NCBI GenBank assembly: GCA_036936605.1
Contig: JAUPFV010000001.1
Location: 251,375,981 to 251,439,980, forward strand
From: Limnanthes douglasii subsp. nivea
Lineage: Eukaryota > Streptophyta > Magnoliopsida > Brassicales > Limnanthaceae
Direction: 5' to 3'
DNA: 64,000 bases
Positions within the stretch are counted from its first letter, which is position 1, and each line of letters opens with the position of its first letter. Shown one piece after another: positions 54,601 through 64,000 of this stretch. Below the pieces are notes generated by a model. It searched no databases, was not told where the DNA came from, and was given only the letters and a program-made list of their open reading frames with translations. The translations under genes and the position numbers were made by a program.

Positions 54601-55625
54601 AGCAAAGGACAATAATAACCATACATGTCTAAAACTGAAAATTAAATTAAGTTCTTTCCAGTAGTAAGTTTCAAATTCAAATAAAAAATTACCAACACTT
54701 GACATGAGCTCCCGTTAGTTGTAAATATGGATATTTAATCCTCACTTAGCCTTTGACTCCTTACCGGTACCCATCAAAGAAATACAGACATGAGTTGTTG
54801 CAGCCAATGTATTAACAACGAAATACATGAGCTTACCTTTGCTTAACATGTAAGCCCGACATTTCTCATACTATTTGTTGAGATGTCCCTTTTCTTTGTA
54901 GAAAAAGAATCGACCAACCGCCGATTCCTGAGGTTTTCTCTCATTAGCTAGACTATTGTATGGTCTTTTCTCCATCAATATTTTACTTTTGACACATCCC
55001 CTTCTTGAAAACTACCATGTACACTCTATACACCTCCGCTTTAATATTTTCCTCCTCTCGTGTAGCGTGTGCGATCAATAAATTGATTGTCTATTTTTCC
55101 TACATGTAATTGTAAGTGGACAGTAAAGGCTTAATCTTTCCCGAGAGAGACTGAAAAATGAACATCACTGCTTCAAGTAAGTCTACCTTGAATGCCTTTA
55201 CTTTGTTACAATCATAGATGTATCTAAAATATTCTCTTAGATAACAGTTTTGCCAGTATATTTCTTGGTAGATATCTCATTAATAAGACATAATACTTAT
55301 ACCTTTTTATTTTTACCAAATTCTTCTCGACTTTGATGAGAAATTCTGAAACATTGGTGGAATCTTTTGGCAGAGGACCAAGAAATGAAACTAGTATTCC
55401 TTAAAGAATAAATGTCAAACATAACCGATTAGATCGCTCCTGGGTTTCATACAGTTTGGTTTCCTCATGTGAAATTTTCTGAGTAAGAGTATGTGGTTTG
55501 GGTTTTATTAAATGAATGGTCATAGTCATGAAAATTCAAGTACATCTTCATATCCCTTTTCCATTAGTTCAAATTTGATCCATCTAGTATTGAGGGTTTG
55601 TTCCCCATCAAATTATAACCCATAA
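51672..55625 (-). pseudogene. Copia-4 remnant (gag to RNase H), heavily decayed
   Basis: Read on minus. The gag start has MGNKPSILDGSNLN and WKRDMKMYLNF near 55610-55530. A knuckle (FFFYKEKGHLNK) stands near 54900, with integrase region only in traces. The RT start KEEYKSMKDNMLRKLIPLVEG-like residues are near 53130, and RT parts KNAYTETMLQLFGLANCKP and NTPIVKDD near 52500-52430. RNase H has VTCYEASNQSLWLQNFVTGL near 51990 and ERVQMGQIDIEHIDTNSMIV near 51800. Stops and shifts are everywhere. Many residues are AT-shifted, the sign of an old methylated copy. Confidence 0.75.
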
Positions 55626-56760
55626 TACGAACTGGAAAAAAATATAACGCACAACATATAAGTTATGTTGACATATAACAACTAACATGTTTAAACATGG
55701 TATATTCACTTAAAACATAATTTTATCTTTAAAAAATTATCATTCACCATTTTTTTCCAAAGCACGAGTGAAACCCTTCGGAGGGTTGATTTCACCTACT
55801 TAAATAAAATAAATATAATGATTAATTTAATTTTCCTAAATACCGGTGAAACCCACGGAATGGTTTATTTCACCTACATAAATTTTAAAAAAATAATGAT
55901 AAATTGTTTCAGTAGATATCTTCAGTTCATGATTAATCATGTAATCATTCAGGGAGATTATTTAATATTTTGGAGGGTTGATTAAATGATTACATGATTT
56001 ACCTACAAAAATTTAAAACCTTAGTCATACATATCTATTTAAACATTCAAGCACATAAACCATTTATTTCACAAACACATACAAAAAATCATGTCCAAAT
56101 TCATCATTTGAAACAAATCTTAAAAATATTTAATTAATTAATTAACAAAAAAATCTATATTTGTCGGAAAATAAAAATTATTGTAATGGTGTTATCACTG
56201 CCCAATGCGCCCAGCCACTAGAAACACTTGTTGTTGTCGGTGGGCGAACGCTCAATCAACAGTTGTGGTTGTTGTCATCGTGATAGTAGTGAGTTTTGAT
56301 TTCCTCACAAGCCACAAAATTCATCCACAACAAGAATATTGTATTGCCACTATGAACGTTACTGGGCAGCCTTTGTTCAATAATAACATCTGGGTTACAA
56401 CGTCGAAGAGCCGCTGTCTTTATATGCTTGATTTATTTTGTTAAATTATGGATTGGTTGATTCTATATTTAGGTGAAATTTTCCAGCAACAACCTTGATT
56501 TAAAAGAAAAAATTTACTAATTTTATCCATACAATATATTTGTTCATAAAAAAACTTATATATGTTTTCTTATGAACAAATCATTGTATGTATTCTTTTC
56601 TCATAAACTTTAAATCCGTACATACCTAGTTAATTAATCAATTAATCGCAATGGTATTAATTATGTATATAAAAAAACATGCTTTTTGATTCAATTATAG
56701 ATATACATTCAGTTTCAGTTTATCGTATGAATCACCACATGGTATCGAATATGATACAAT
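55626..56760 (-). other. Copia-4 leader region with hairpin repeats and degenerate primer site
   Basis: Between the gag start and a degenerate primer-site-like stretch (ATATGATACAATTGGATAAATC, about 56743-56764, resembling the complement of TTGGTATCA sites) lies about 1.1 kb with no coding frame in the element direction. It contains three hairpin-forming repeats at 55768-55999. A GC-richer part at 56195-56420 has a short plus-strand frame (79 codons) with no recognised domain. Confidence 0.45.
55768..55999. repeat. Three successive hairpin palindromes
   Basis: The first is 55768-55795 (GTGAAACCCT, TCGG loop, AGGGTT...TTTCAC). The second is 55845-55874 (GGTGAAA at one end, TTTCACC at the other). 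The third has 15-bp perfect arms at 55935-55949 and 55985-55999 (AATCATGTAATCATT and its complement). They are spaced about 77-90 bp and followed by similar CACCTAC-TAAAT stretches, so they look like a diverged tandem repeat. Confidence 0.8.
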
Positions 56761-59700
56761 TGGATAAATCTGATTGAATCGTATCAACAAAATTGATAAA
56801 AAAAATGCAGAATATAGAACCCTTAACATAATTAACTAATTATATATAATAAAATAAACTCACTGTTTGTGCCTGCTCGTATCCATAATCCTAATTTAAA
56901 TCTTTATGTTAGACTCATTTTAGTGAAGATAGTTGTACGTCTGTCTCTCAACAAAGCGGTGGATGGTCTTTTAGGGTTTGGGTTAAAAAAATGATAAAAC
57001 CCGAGTCTTCCTTTAATAGACAAATACAACCAGAAATCCTAGTTGCATAAAGCTCATTTACTTTGTTAATTTTGTGATCAGAAATCACAACCACTAAATT
57101 GATTTTATTAACTTAGCCCATAAATTATCAGTTCATGCCTTAGTATTGAGATTTGGGCAAAATCCTTCACAATTCCCAAATTCAACAAGAGTTACCATAC
57201 TTATACCTCCACAATACCTTTTCACCTATAGGTCCAACTCTTATTTAATTATATATAACATAATTAATCCGATTATTTATTATTGGACTATCTTGTACTC
57301 GCAAAATATATATTTAACATACCCGTCCATAATTATTCGAACAAAAATTTATTAATTTAATAGTTTTTACAATAATTAAGATATCACCGATTTAATTAAC
57401 ATTTATAAATCCAAAATAAAAAAATTCATCTTATTTTGTCTCTTTGACTTATAACTATTTAATTTTTTTAAAGACTAACTCTTTTCAAATGACTAGTTCA
57501 AAATTTATCAAGATCTTGACTGTTTGTTACCATTTACAATAATAGTTAAAAACTTGACAATTTATTAACTATTTTTTTACAAAACAAGTTTTAATTCTTT
57601 ATTACAAAACTTTGTTAAAATACCGATTAAAACTTTGTCAAGGTCTCAATTATTTATTACGTTATCTAGTTGAGAACTTGATATATTCTTAACTATTTTT
57701 ATAATATATATTAGATAGTTAGCAATTTTTCACTTTTTAAAACAATTTTTAGTTGAGAAGTTAGCCTTTCTAAACTATTTACTACATTAACTTTCTTGTC
57801 AAGCTTTTATTTTTTTATAATATTTAATTATTTTTAACTAATTTTTTCAACCAAACACTATGATATATAGACATAACTGGTAAGCCTATAAACATCATTC
57901 ACACACCACTGTACATTATTTATACGTCCTCAAAAGCGTTTTTTGGTAAACTTTCGAATATTTTTGTAAGCCTTTAAAAACTCCTAATATGTTATTTGCA
58001 AATATTAGTATATAGTTTACAAACCTTTAAATGTTATTCTTTTAACTTTGTTTGTCATTCACAAATATTTTGATATTACTCGTAATATTTTAAACATTAT
58101 TCATACATCAAATTTAAGTCCTTTGCAAATCTTAAAACTTCATTTACAAACATCTAGTTCAAATTGCATATATAAACCTTTAAACATCAAATCAATCAAC
58201 TAAAGTCATTATTAGTAAAACACCAAAAGTCATTTTTTAAAACAAACTTCAAAGTTTGTAAATAATGGTCAAAGAACACTTAAGTTAAGTATTTTGAATC
58301 ATAATTATTTAAAATTATTATTTTGAAATTTCGAAAAAGAAGTCGTTTAGATATTTTACAAAGTAACCAGTTGGGATCTTAGTCCTGTTTATTTGTTCAT
58401 TTTTTTGAATTTATGTGTTGTCATAAAGTCATGTATATTTATTATATAATACTAGTAAATATCGTGAAAGAAATCAGAATTTCGCAAATTAATCGAAAAA
58501 CGATTATACAAAATATTTGATGTACCATAAGCCTATAAACACAACATTGTCTCAAAAACCCCGTATTTTAAGTTGAGTATATAGGAAAAATTATTGGTTG
58601 ACCTATAACTTCTCATGGAAAACTTAATTAAATTTGACCCCAAATGTGTAGATGATAAAAAATTCGTTTGACAGTTTCTCAAACCATTTCGTTGGGATAT
58701 TTTTTAAGTAAAAATTTCTACATTTATGCATTGTCGTAATTGTGAGATTTATTTAATATACGAAGATAATGTAGATGGTCCAAAGTGATTGGACGTGTCG
58801 GTGTAATAATAGAATTTGATGATGTCGAGTTTTTTAGGCGGCTGTTATTTGTACATCGAGTCATATTGAGAAAATGAAGTATGATTCTATTAAATAAACG
58901 ATTTATTGTGTGTGCATGTTTGGTGTATGAGGGAACGATCTTGCAATAACAATCCTTATATATTAAGGATGATTTGATGATAATCTTTTGATTTTTTTGT
59001 TTTGTTGTAGTAGATAGATATGTTATTTGATTGTTGGTGTTTGGTAAATTTGTATGTGTTTCTTGTGTGAAGTTGTTGTAGAAGCACCAATGATAAATCA
59101 TATTGTTCTTATTACATATCTTATATGGTCAAAATACCTAATTATAGGTTTTAAGATGATTTTTATTTTTAGGATTGTGTATATAAAGATCGATAGAATT
59201 TATGTATATATTTGTTTGTGTAGTTCAAATGCACTCATTTTTCATTCGAGTTATCATAGTATGTTTAAATATATTATTAATCATTGATGATATAATACAT
59301 ATTATAAACAATTTAGTACGTTGGCTAATGCGTCAACGTATTCGCTAGATAATAACTAAAGCATTATTTATTTTGATAAAATTATCTAGTATTATCATGA
59401 CTATTATGTGTATTGAACACCTTTAATGTACGAATTTGGATTTTTTTAAGATCTACAGATAATGAATCATGATAAACGATAAAAAATTTGGATTCATAGA
59501 TGACATATTGATTCGGTTATAGTATTTAGATATAATATATAATGTATTTTCCTGATGAATGAATCAAATAAGCTTATTTTGAATCTCCTGTTGTAGGTAT
59601 AGGTTGCAAGTGAATCAAATGCTATCTAATTAAATCAATAAATTTTCAAAATTGTTTGTAGCATTTTTCGTTCACGAAATTCAGCATCAATAGATTATGC

Positions 59701-60158
59701 AAAATTTATTTCTCCAAATAACTTCATATTAGATATAATGTAAGCATTTTGATAAAAAAAATGTAGTAATTTATATGAATATATTATTTTTAGACTAAAA
59801 ATGTATAGATTATTTTCAGATATGATTAGCAATTATAATCTATATAAATTTGTTTTGTTATATATATCAAGTTAACAATATTTATGGTTATTTAATAGAT
59901 ATCCAATCACGAATGGACATGGTTAATGTTTTTAGATTGATTTTTAACATAATTTGTAACATTTGAAACTTGGTAACATCTGTACATATTATAATAGTCA
60001 AAATAGATAATATATAAATTTGAATTTAAAAATAGAGTCCTAAATTTATAATCAATATAAATTTGATTTGTTCGACATTTAATGTTATAAATATTTATAC
60101 CAACTTCTCTACATGTCCCACAATAAGTGTCATTTTTTTAAAAATAAAATAGGTCAAA
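56761..60158. other. Possible Copia-4 LTR and AT-rich intergenic DNA
   Basis: 56761-57160 may be the Copia-4 5' LTR, on position and on the AGGGTTTGGGTTAAAA- and AACTTAGCCCATAAATT-like stretches, but no partner is visible. 57480-58300 holds degenerate repeats of TTTAAACATTATTTGTAAAC type. From 58300 to 60150 I see nothing but AT-rich DNA. Confidence 0.35.
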
Positions 60159-60474
60159 CTATATATATATCCAAATGTGGTTTAAGTATACCCAATTTTG
60201 AGTTTACCAAAATGTGGTATAAGTTTACCCAAATTTTGATAAAAATACCTTTTTATGGGTATATAAGGTTTTTTTACTAACCTTCATCCACCTCATTTTT
60301 TCTCTTACACTCTCTAACTTCTCTCTAAAATCTCCAAGTTCTCTCTAATTTATCCGGTGAATTAAAATATGGAAACTTAGTGTTAGTATCAAAATTAGGG
60401 TTATGGTTGAATTAGGAAAAAATGATAAGTTTAGGGTGTTTGGAGGTCATTTTCCAGCCGGAATTCGGCCGACG

Positions 60475-60579
60475 GCGAAGGCTGAGCGCACCATAGGTAC
60501 AGAGGGGGCGTACCGGCTGGTACAGGGGGTGCGTACTAGCTGGTACACCCCCTGTAACTATGGTGCGCTTAGCCTTCGC
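60475..60579. repeat. GC-rich long palindrome
   Basis: GCGAAGGCTGAGCGCACCAT (60475-60496 arm) pairs with 60558-60579 at 21 of 22 positions. Inside it, TACAGGGGGTG pairs with CACCCCCTGTA. The stem could form a hairpin of about 105 nt in an otherwise AT-rich region. Confidence 0.9.
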
Positions 60580-60600
60580 TGCCGGCCATTTTCCAGCCGA

Positions 60601-61377
60601 ATTCCGGCTAGAGCTGTCAAAAAAATCCGAAAAATCTGATATCCGACCGAAATATTCGATATTGAATCCGAAAAAATGGATAATATCCGTATTCGAAAGA
60701 AAATGGTAATATTCGTCTCCGAATTCGTATCCGAAAATAGCGGATATGGATATAGTCATATTCGTATTCGAAATATCCGATATCCGAAATTTTATAAATA
60801 TATATATATAATTTTTATATTTAAGCATGTTATTTAGTTAACCCATATTGTAAAAAGCAAAACAAATTACTAACAAAGTTAGCTATAAATATGAATGGTT
60901 GTTTCTTTAAAAAATGTATCTTATCCCACATCTAAAGTTGGAAAAAGAGTTGCTACCAAAATCTTTATAAAACACATGATGGCTTTTCTTAACAAGTGTA
61001 TCTTTTTTAGTCTTATGACTTTTATCCCACGTCTAAAATGTGGAAAATAATTGCTACCAAACTTTCTATAAAATACATGATGACTTTTCAAAATTAGTAA
61101 ATTTTTCTTAGCCATGTCCCACATGAATTTCTACTAAGGTGCCTATAAAAGTAGCCTAACCAATAATAATGCAATTAGTTAAAAAATTTAGTGGAAATTC
61201 AAATATTCGGATTCAGATATTATCCGTATTCGGATATTATCCGTCGGATACGGATTCAGATATTATATTTAAAAAAAATTGGATTCGAATTCGAATTCGG
61301 ATAGTGATTTTGGATTTCGGATTCGGATAAAGGCAGATTCGTATCCGAAATATCCGTCTGATAGCCCTAATTCCGGC
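60601..61377. mobile_element. hAT-like MITE-1 with 8-bp target-site duplication
   Basis: The element spans 60609-61369 (761 bp), flanked by ATTCCGGC at 60601-60608 and 61370-61377. Termini are TAGAGCTGTCA and TGATAGCCCTA, matching as inverted repeats at 9 of 11 positions. Both subterminal parts are full of short AAATATCCGNAT/ATCCGAAT repeats in both orientations. The 8-bp duplication, short TIRs and repeated subterminal motifs are typical of hAT transposons. It carries no transposase. Confidence 0.85.
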
Positions 61378-61819
61378 CAGAAAATGGCCTCCAAACACCC
61401 TCAAATTATAAATTTTTTAATAATTAAATCTGTATTTTAAAAAAAACATAAAAAAAACAAGTTTTTACCTTAATTTCGGTTCATTCATGTTTGATTTTGT
61501 GTTTTTATTAGAAAAAGTTTTAAAAAATTGAAAAGAGTTTGAATGTTCTTGAGACAACTTTGAATGTTCAAGAACAATTTGAAGAACTTCACAAAATTGT
61601 AGTAATATGGGGTTTGATCTAGTAGGGAGTTGTGTTTTTTGGGTATACATAGCCAAATAGATTGTTTTGTGAATTGAGTATATCTAGGATATACTTAGTG
61701 TTTTTTAGTTGTAATTTGGATATTAAATAAAAGTTCAAAGATTTTTTCGTCCTAAAAAAGTCAAACAAAAGTCAACTGCATTTTTTGGGTAAACTTAAAC
61801 CACATTTGGGTATATATAG

Positions 61820-62780
61820 TCATACCCAAATAAATTTTATCACATGATAAATGTGGTTTTGCAATACCATTGTCCGTCACTTAATTGTGTATATTATAAA
61901 CTTTAATAAAAGAGAGAAAATAGTAATTCATTACTCTTACCATAATGTTACATTAAATATTGTATTTTTAATTATTGTTGAAGATCCTTAAAGACCAATT
62001 ATTATGGTATTAACTATTTAAAATAAATGATTAATAAATCAAATGTAACTATGTTATGTTTAGTATATAATTTATCAAAATCTTATATTCGATTTTAACG
62101 TTATCACCTCATTATGATACGACATAAATAAATTTGGGAGATCATGAGAGAGTTGTAATGGTATACATAGTAACAGAATATGGTAACGTCATGCACACAT
62201 ACAAACACAAACAGTAGAACACGACAAGATTAATGTAACAACAGTCGTGCTAATTAATTTATATTATATTATTATAAACAACATTATTCGATAAATAAAT
62301 TTTATATAAATTATGTATTATAATTTTAAAGTAGTATAAGGTTATTATAGTTTTATATTAGACTTTGATTTTTATTATAGTTCGATTATAAATATTACAA
62401 GGGTTGTTATATTTTGATATTATTTATTAGTAGTTTGATAAAGAAATTGTTATATAGTTCGTATGTTATAATTTAAAGGTACTATGAGGTTATTATAGTT
62501 TTATTATTATCTTTTGGTTATTGTGGTTTGATTATAAATACTACCATTCTTGTTATATTTTGATCATTACTTACTAATTATATAATTATTGTAGACATAG
62601 TTTGATTATACTATAGCTTGTTATAGTATTTTTATAATTTAAATGGTAAAAAATTTGTGAAAAGTTGTTACATTATGGAATTGAAAGATAAAAACTTAAT
62701 TTTTATTTATTTAAACCTTTCACATTTTATACTCTTGCGGACCCGTAGTTGTACAAACATTCTCAAATTGAACTAGCTAT
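61820..62780. other. AT-rich spacer with a diverged 148-bp duplication
   Basis: No gene. The stretch at about 62300-62440 (GGTTATTATAGTTTTAT, then ATTATAAATA, then GTTATATTTTGAT) recurs at about 62450-62590 with many changes, a period near 148 bp. Confidence 0.5.
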
Positions 62781-63527
62781 ATTACAAATAGGGATGGCAA
62801 TGGGTCGGGATGGGTGCGGGTATAGCTAAACCCGTAACCCATCCCGTCTATATTTTTCCAAACCCATACCCTAACCCGTACCCGTCGGTTAGTAATATTT
62901 TTTCCCACACCCAAACCCGCCGGGTTCGGGTACCATCCGAGGGTACCCATTGAAGTTTTAAAAATTCAAATTTAATATTTACATCAAAAAATTTATTTTT
63001 GAAAATATACTCTATGTTAATAAGCAAATATATCTATTCATAATTTATATATAGTTTTGGTATATGTTAGTAAATATTTTTATTTTAATTTGATTAAAAA
63101 TATTTTAGATCTTCTTGAATTTGATATTAATTCCAACAAATAAAGGAAACATGTTTAAATTTATCAAATTTAAATATGTTAGTAAATATTTTTTAATAAT
63201 TAATATATGGTTTTGGTATATGTTAATAAATATTTTTTAATTTAATTAATAATATTATTATTGGACAGAAAAATAAAATAAAATTCAAAAGAGATATTGA
63301 AAAATCAAATTCAATATTTAAATGTAGAATGATATTTGTCAAAATATACAATAATAATTATAATTAGCAAATATTTTGTTTGAATGTAGAATGCTATTTT
63401 GTTTAATTAACAAATTTAAGATGATATTTTTCAAAATATACTGATTATTCTAAGTTTTGTAGAGATAAAAAACAAAATATTTGAAAAAATTAAATTAAAT
63501 GTTTAAATTTAGAATAATATTTTTCAA

Positions 63528-63586
<59 letters not shown>

Positions 63587-63914
63587 TAATAAATTGTTTT
63601 TGGCATTACATAATACAAATACTAATATCAGTAATTTTATTTTAAAGTTTGTTAAATGTTATTAGATAATTTAATTTTTTATATAATATTAATTTAGCGG
63701 GTACCCATCGGGTATTACCCAATGGGTCGGGTTCGGGTTGGGTACCCGTGGGAAATTTCTTAAACCCATAACCCATCCCAAACCCGGCGGGTAGTAAATT
63801 TTCAAACCCACGACCCATTCGCGGATTTTTTTTTAAACCCATAACCCATCCCATCGGGTCGGCTCAGGTCGGGTACCCGCGGGTTTGGGAAAAATTGCCA
63901 TCCCTAATTACAAA
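62781..63914. mobile_element. hAT-like MITE-2 with 8-bp target-site duplication
   Basis: The element spans 62789-63906 (1118 bp), flanked by ATTACAAA at 62781-62788 and 63907-63914. The terminal inverted repeat TAGGGATGGCAAT is perfect over 13 bp. Subterminal regions of about 150 bp at each end are packed with CGGGT/ACCCG-type motifs (GGGTACCC, AACCCGTACC); the middle is AT-rich with a TA microsatellite. TIR, duplication length and subterminal motif density fit hAT. There is no transposase; the 70-codon frame at 63642-63854 is a by-product of the repeats. Confidence 0.9.
63533..63579 (+). repeat. (TA)n microsatellite
   Basis: An uninterrupted TA run of 47 bases inside MITE-2. Confidence 0.95.
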
Positions 63915-64000
63915 CTCCATTACATATATCATTTATCTTGATTTGACCAAGTTTTCATCTTCTGATCCTAGATCTTCATACTCACTCTCTGAAACTTCAC
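63915..64000. other. Right edge, nothing supported
   Basis: Flanking DNA of MITE-2 to the window end, without recognisable features. Confidence 0.4.

Larger units (their letters stand above)
60159..61819. mobile_element. Inverted-repeat element, non-coding, with nested hAT-like insertion
   Basis: The left end (about 60159-60195) and the reverse complement of the right end (about 61785-61819) share CCAAATGTGGTTTAAGT followed by TACCCAA, about 35 bp in all with few differences. Inside, 60430-60464 and the complement of 61370-61404 (TTTGGAGG...CATTTTC...GCCGGAAT) form a second inverted pair with about 31 of 35 matches. A compact palindrome sits at 60475-60579. No protein is encoded. It is a foldback-like or TIR-bearing non-autonomous element; the superfamily is not clear and no duplication was fixed. 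Confidence 0.6.

Noticed and set aside
60403..60828. Small proteins at the GC-rich palindrome
   Set aside because: Both strands give similar short frames because the sequence is palindromic; no start context or domain supports them.
63642..63854. Gly/Phe-rich 70-codon frame
   Set aside because: It is produced by the subterminal GGGTACCC-type repeats of MITE-2.

Overview
The window looks like repeat-rich nuclear DNA of a flowering plant, probably a eudicot. It is AT-rich and intron-bearing, with plant-type Copia retrotransposons, L1-type LINEs with the plant ORF1 layout (DUF4283 plus zinc knuckle), Mutator-like elements (MULEs) carrying a Ulp1-like protease gene, hAT-like non-autonomous elements, and an inserted piece of plant mitochondrial DNA containing part of the large rRNA gene. 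I found no convincing single-copy host gene, and the species cannot be named from this sequence.

Layout. 1-1710: start of a Copia element on the minus strand; its gag-pol frame is open and runs off the left edge. 2740-8266: two LINE remnants in opposite orientation (minus 2740-5785, plus 5790-8266). About 9113-9328: a probable tRNA-derived SINE. 11836-15377: a LINE insertion with an 18-bp target-site duplication and an intact 752-codon ORF1, but most of ORF2 missing. About 17095-18860: mitochondrial-like DNA. About 19140-32350: a large Ulp1-type MULE (MULE-1) with a transposase on plus and two genes on minus. 32760-35590: remnant of a second, diverged MULE (MULE-2), including a ninefold exon-intron tandem array. 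28062-30072 and 35594-37553: two copies of a 2-kb sequence. 41660-49830: an old minus-strand Copia split by a complete 5-kb plus-strand Copia with LTRs and a 5-bp duplication. 51672-56760: another decayed minus-strand Copia with a hairpin-rich leader. 60159-61819: an inverted-repeat element with a hAT-like element nested in it. 62789-63906: a second hAT-like element with an 8-bp duplication.

How the parts relate. MULE-1 is the most interesting block. It has a MURA-type transposase with the D, D and E residues, a SWIM-like finger and a zinc knuckle; a small charged protein; and a multi-exon DUF1985/Ulp1-like protein. Its introns and spacers, but not its exons, hold at least 14 exact and about 10 near-exact copies of a 20-bp palindrome with fixed geometry (TTCGCA, 8 bp, TGCGAA). 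This resembles the motif accumulation seen in Arabidopsis VANDAL transposons, whose own VANC protein binds short motifs in their non-coding DNA to counter silencing. The parallel is an inference. All elements except Copia-1 and the LINE ORF1 carry stops or frame breaks and are probably inactive copies.
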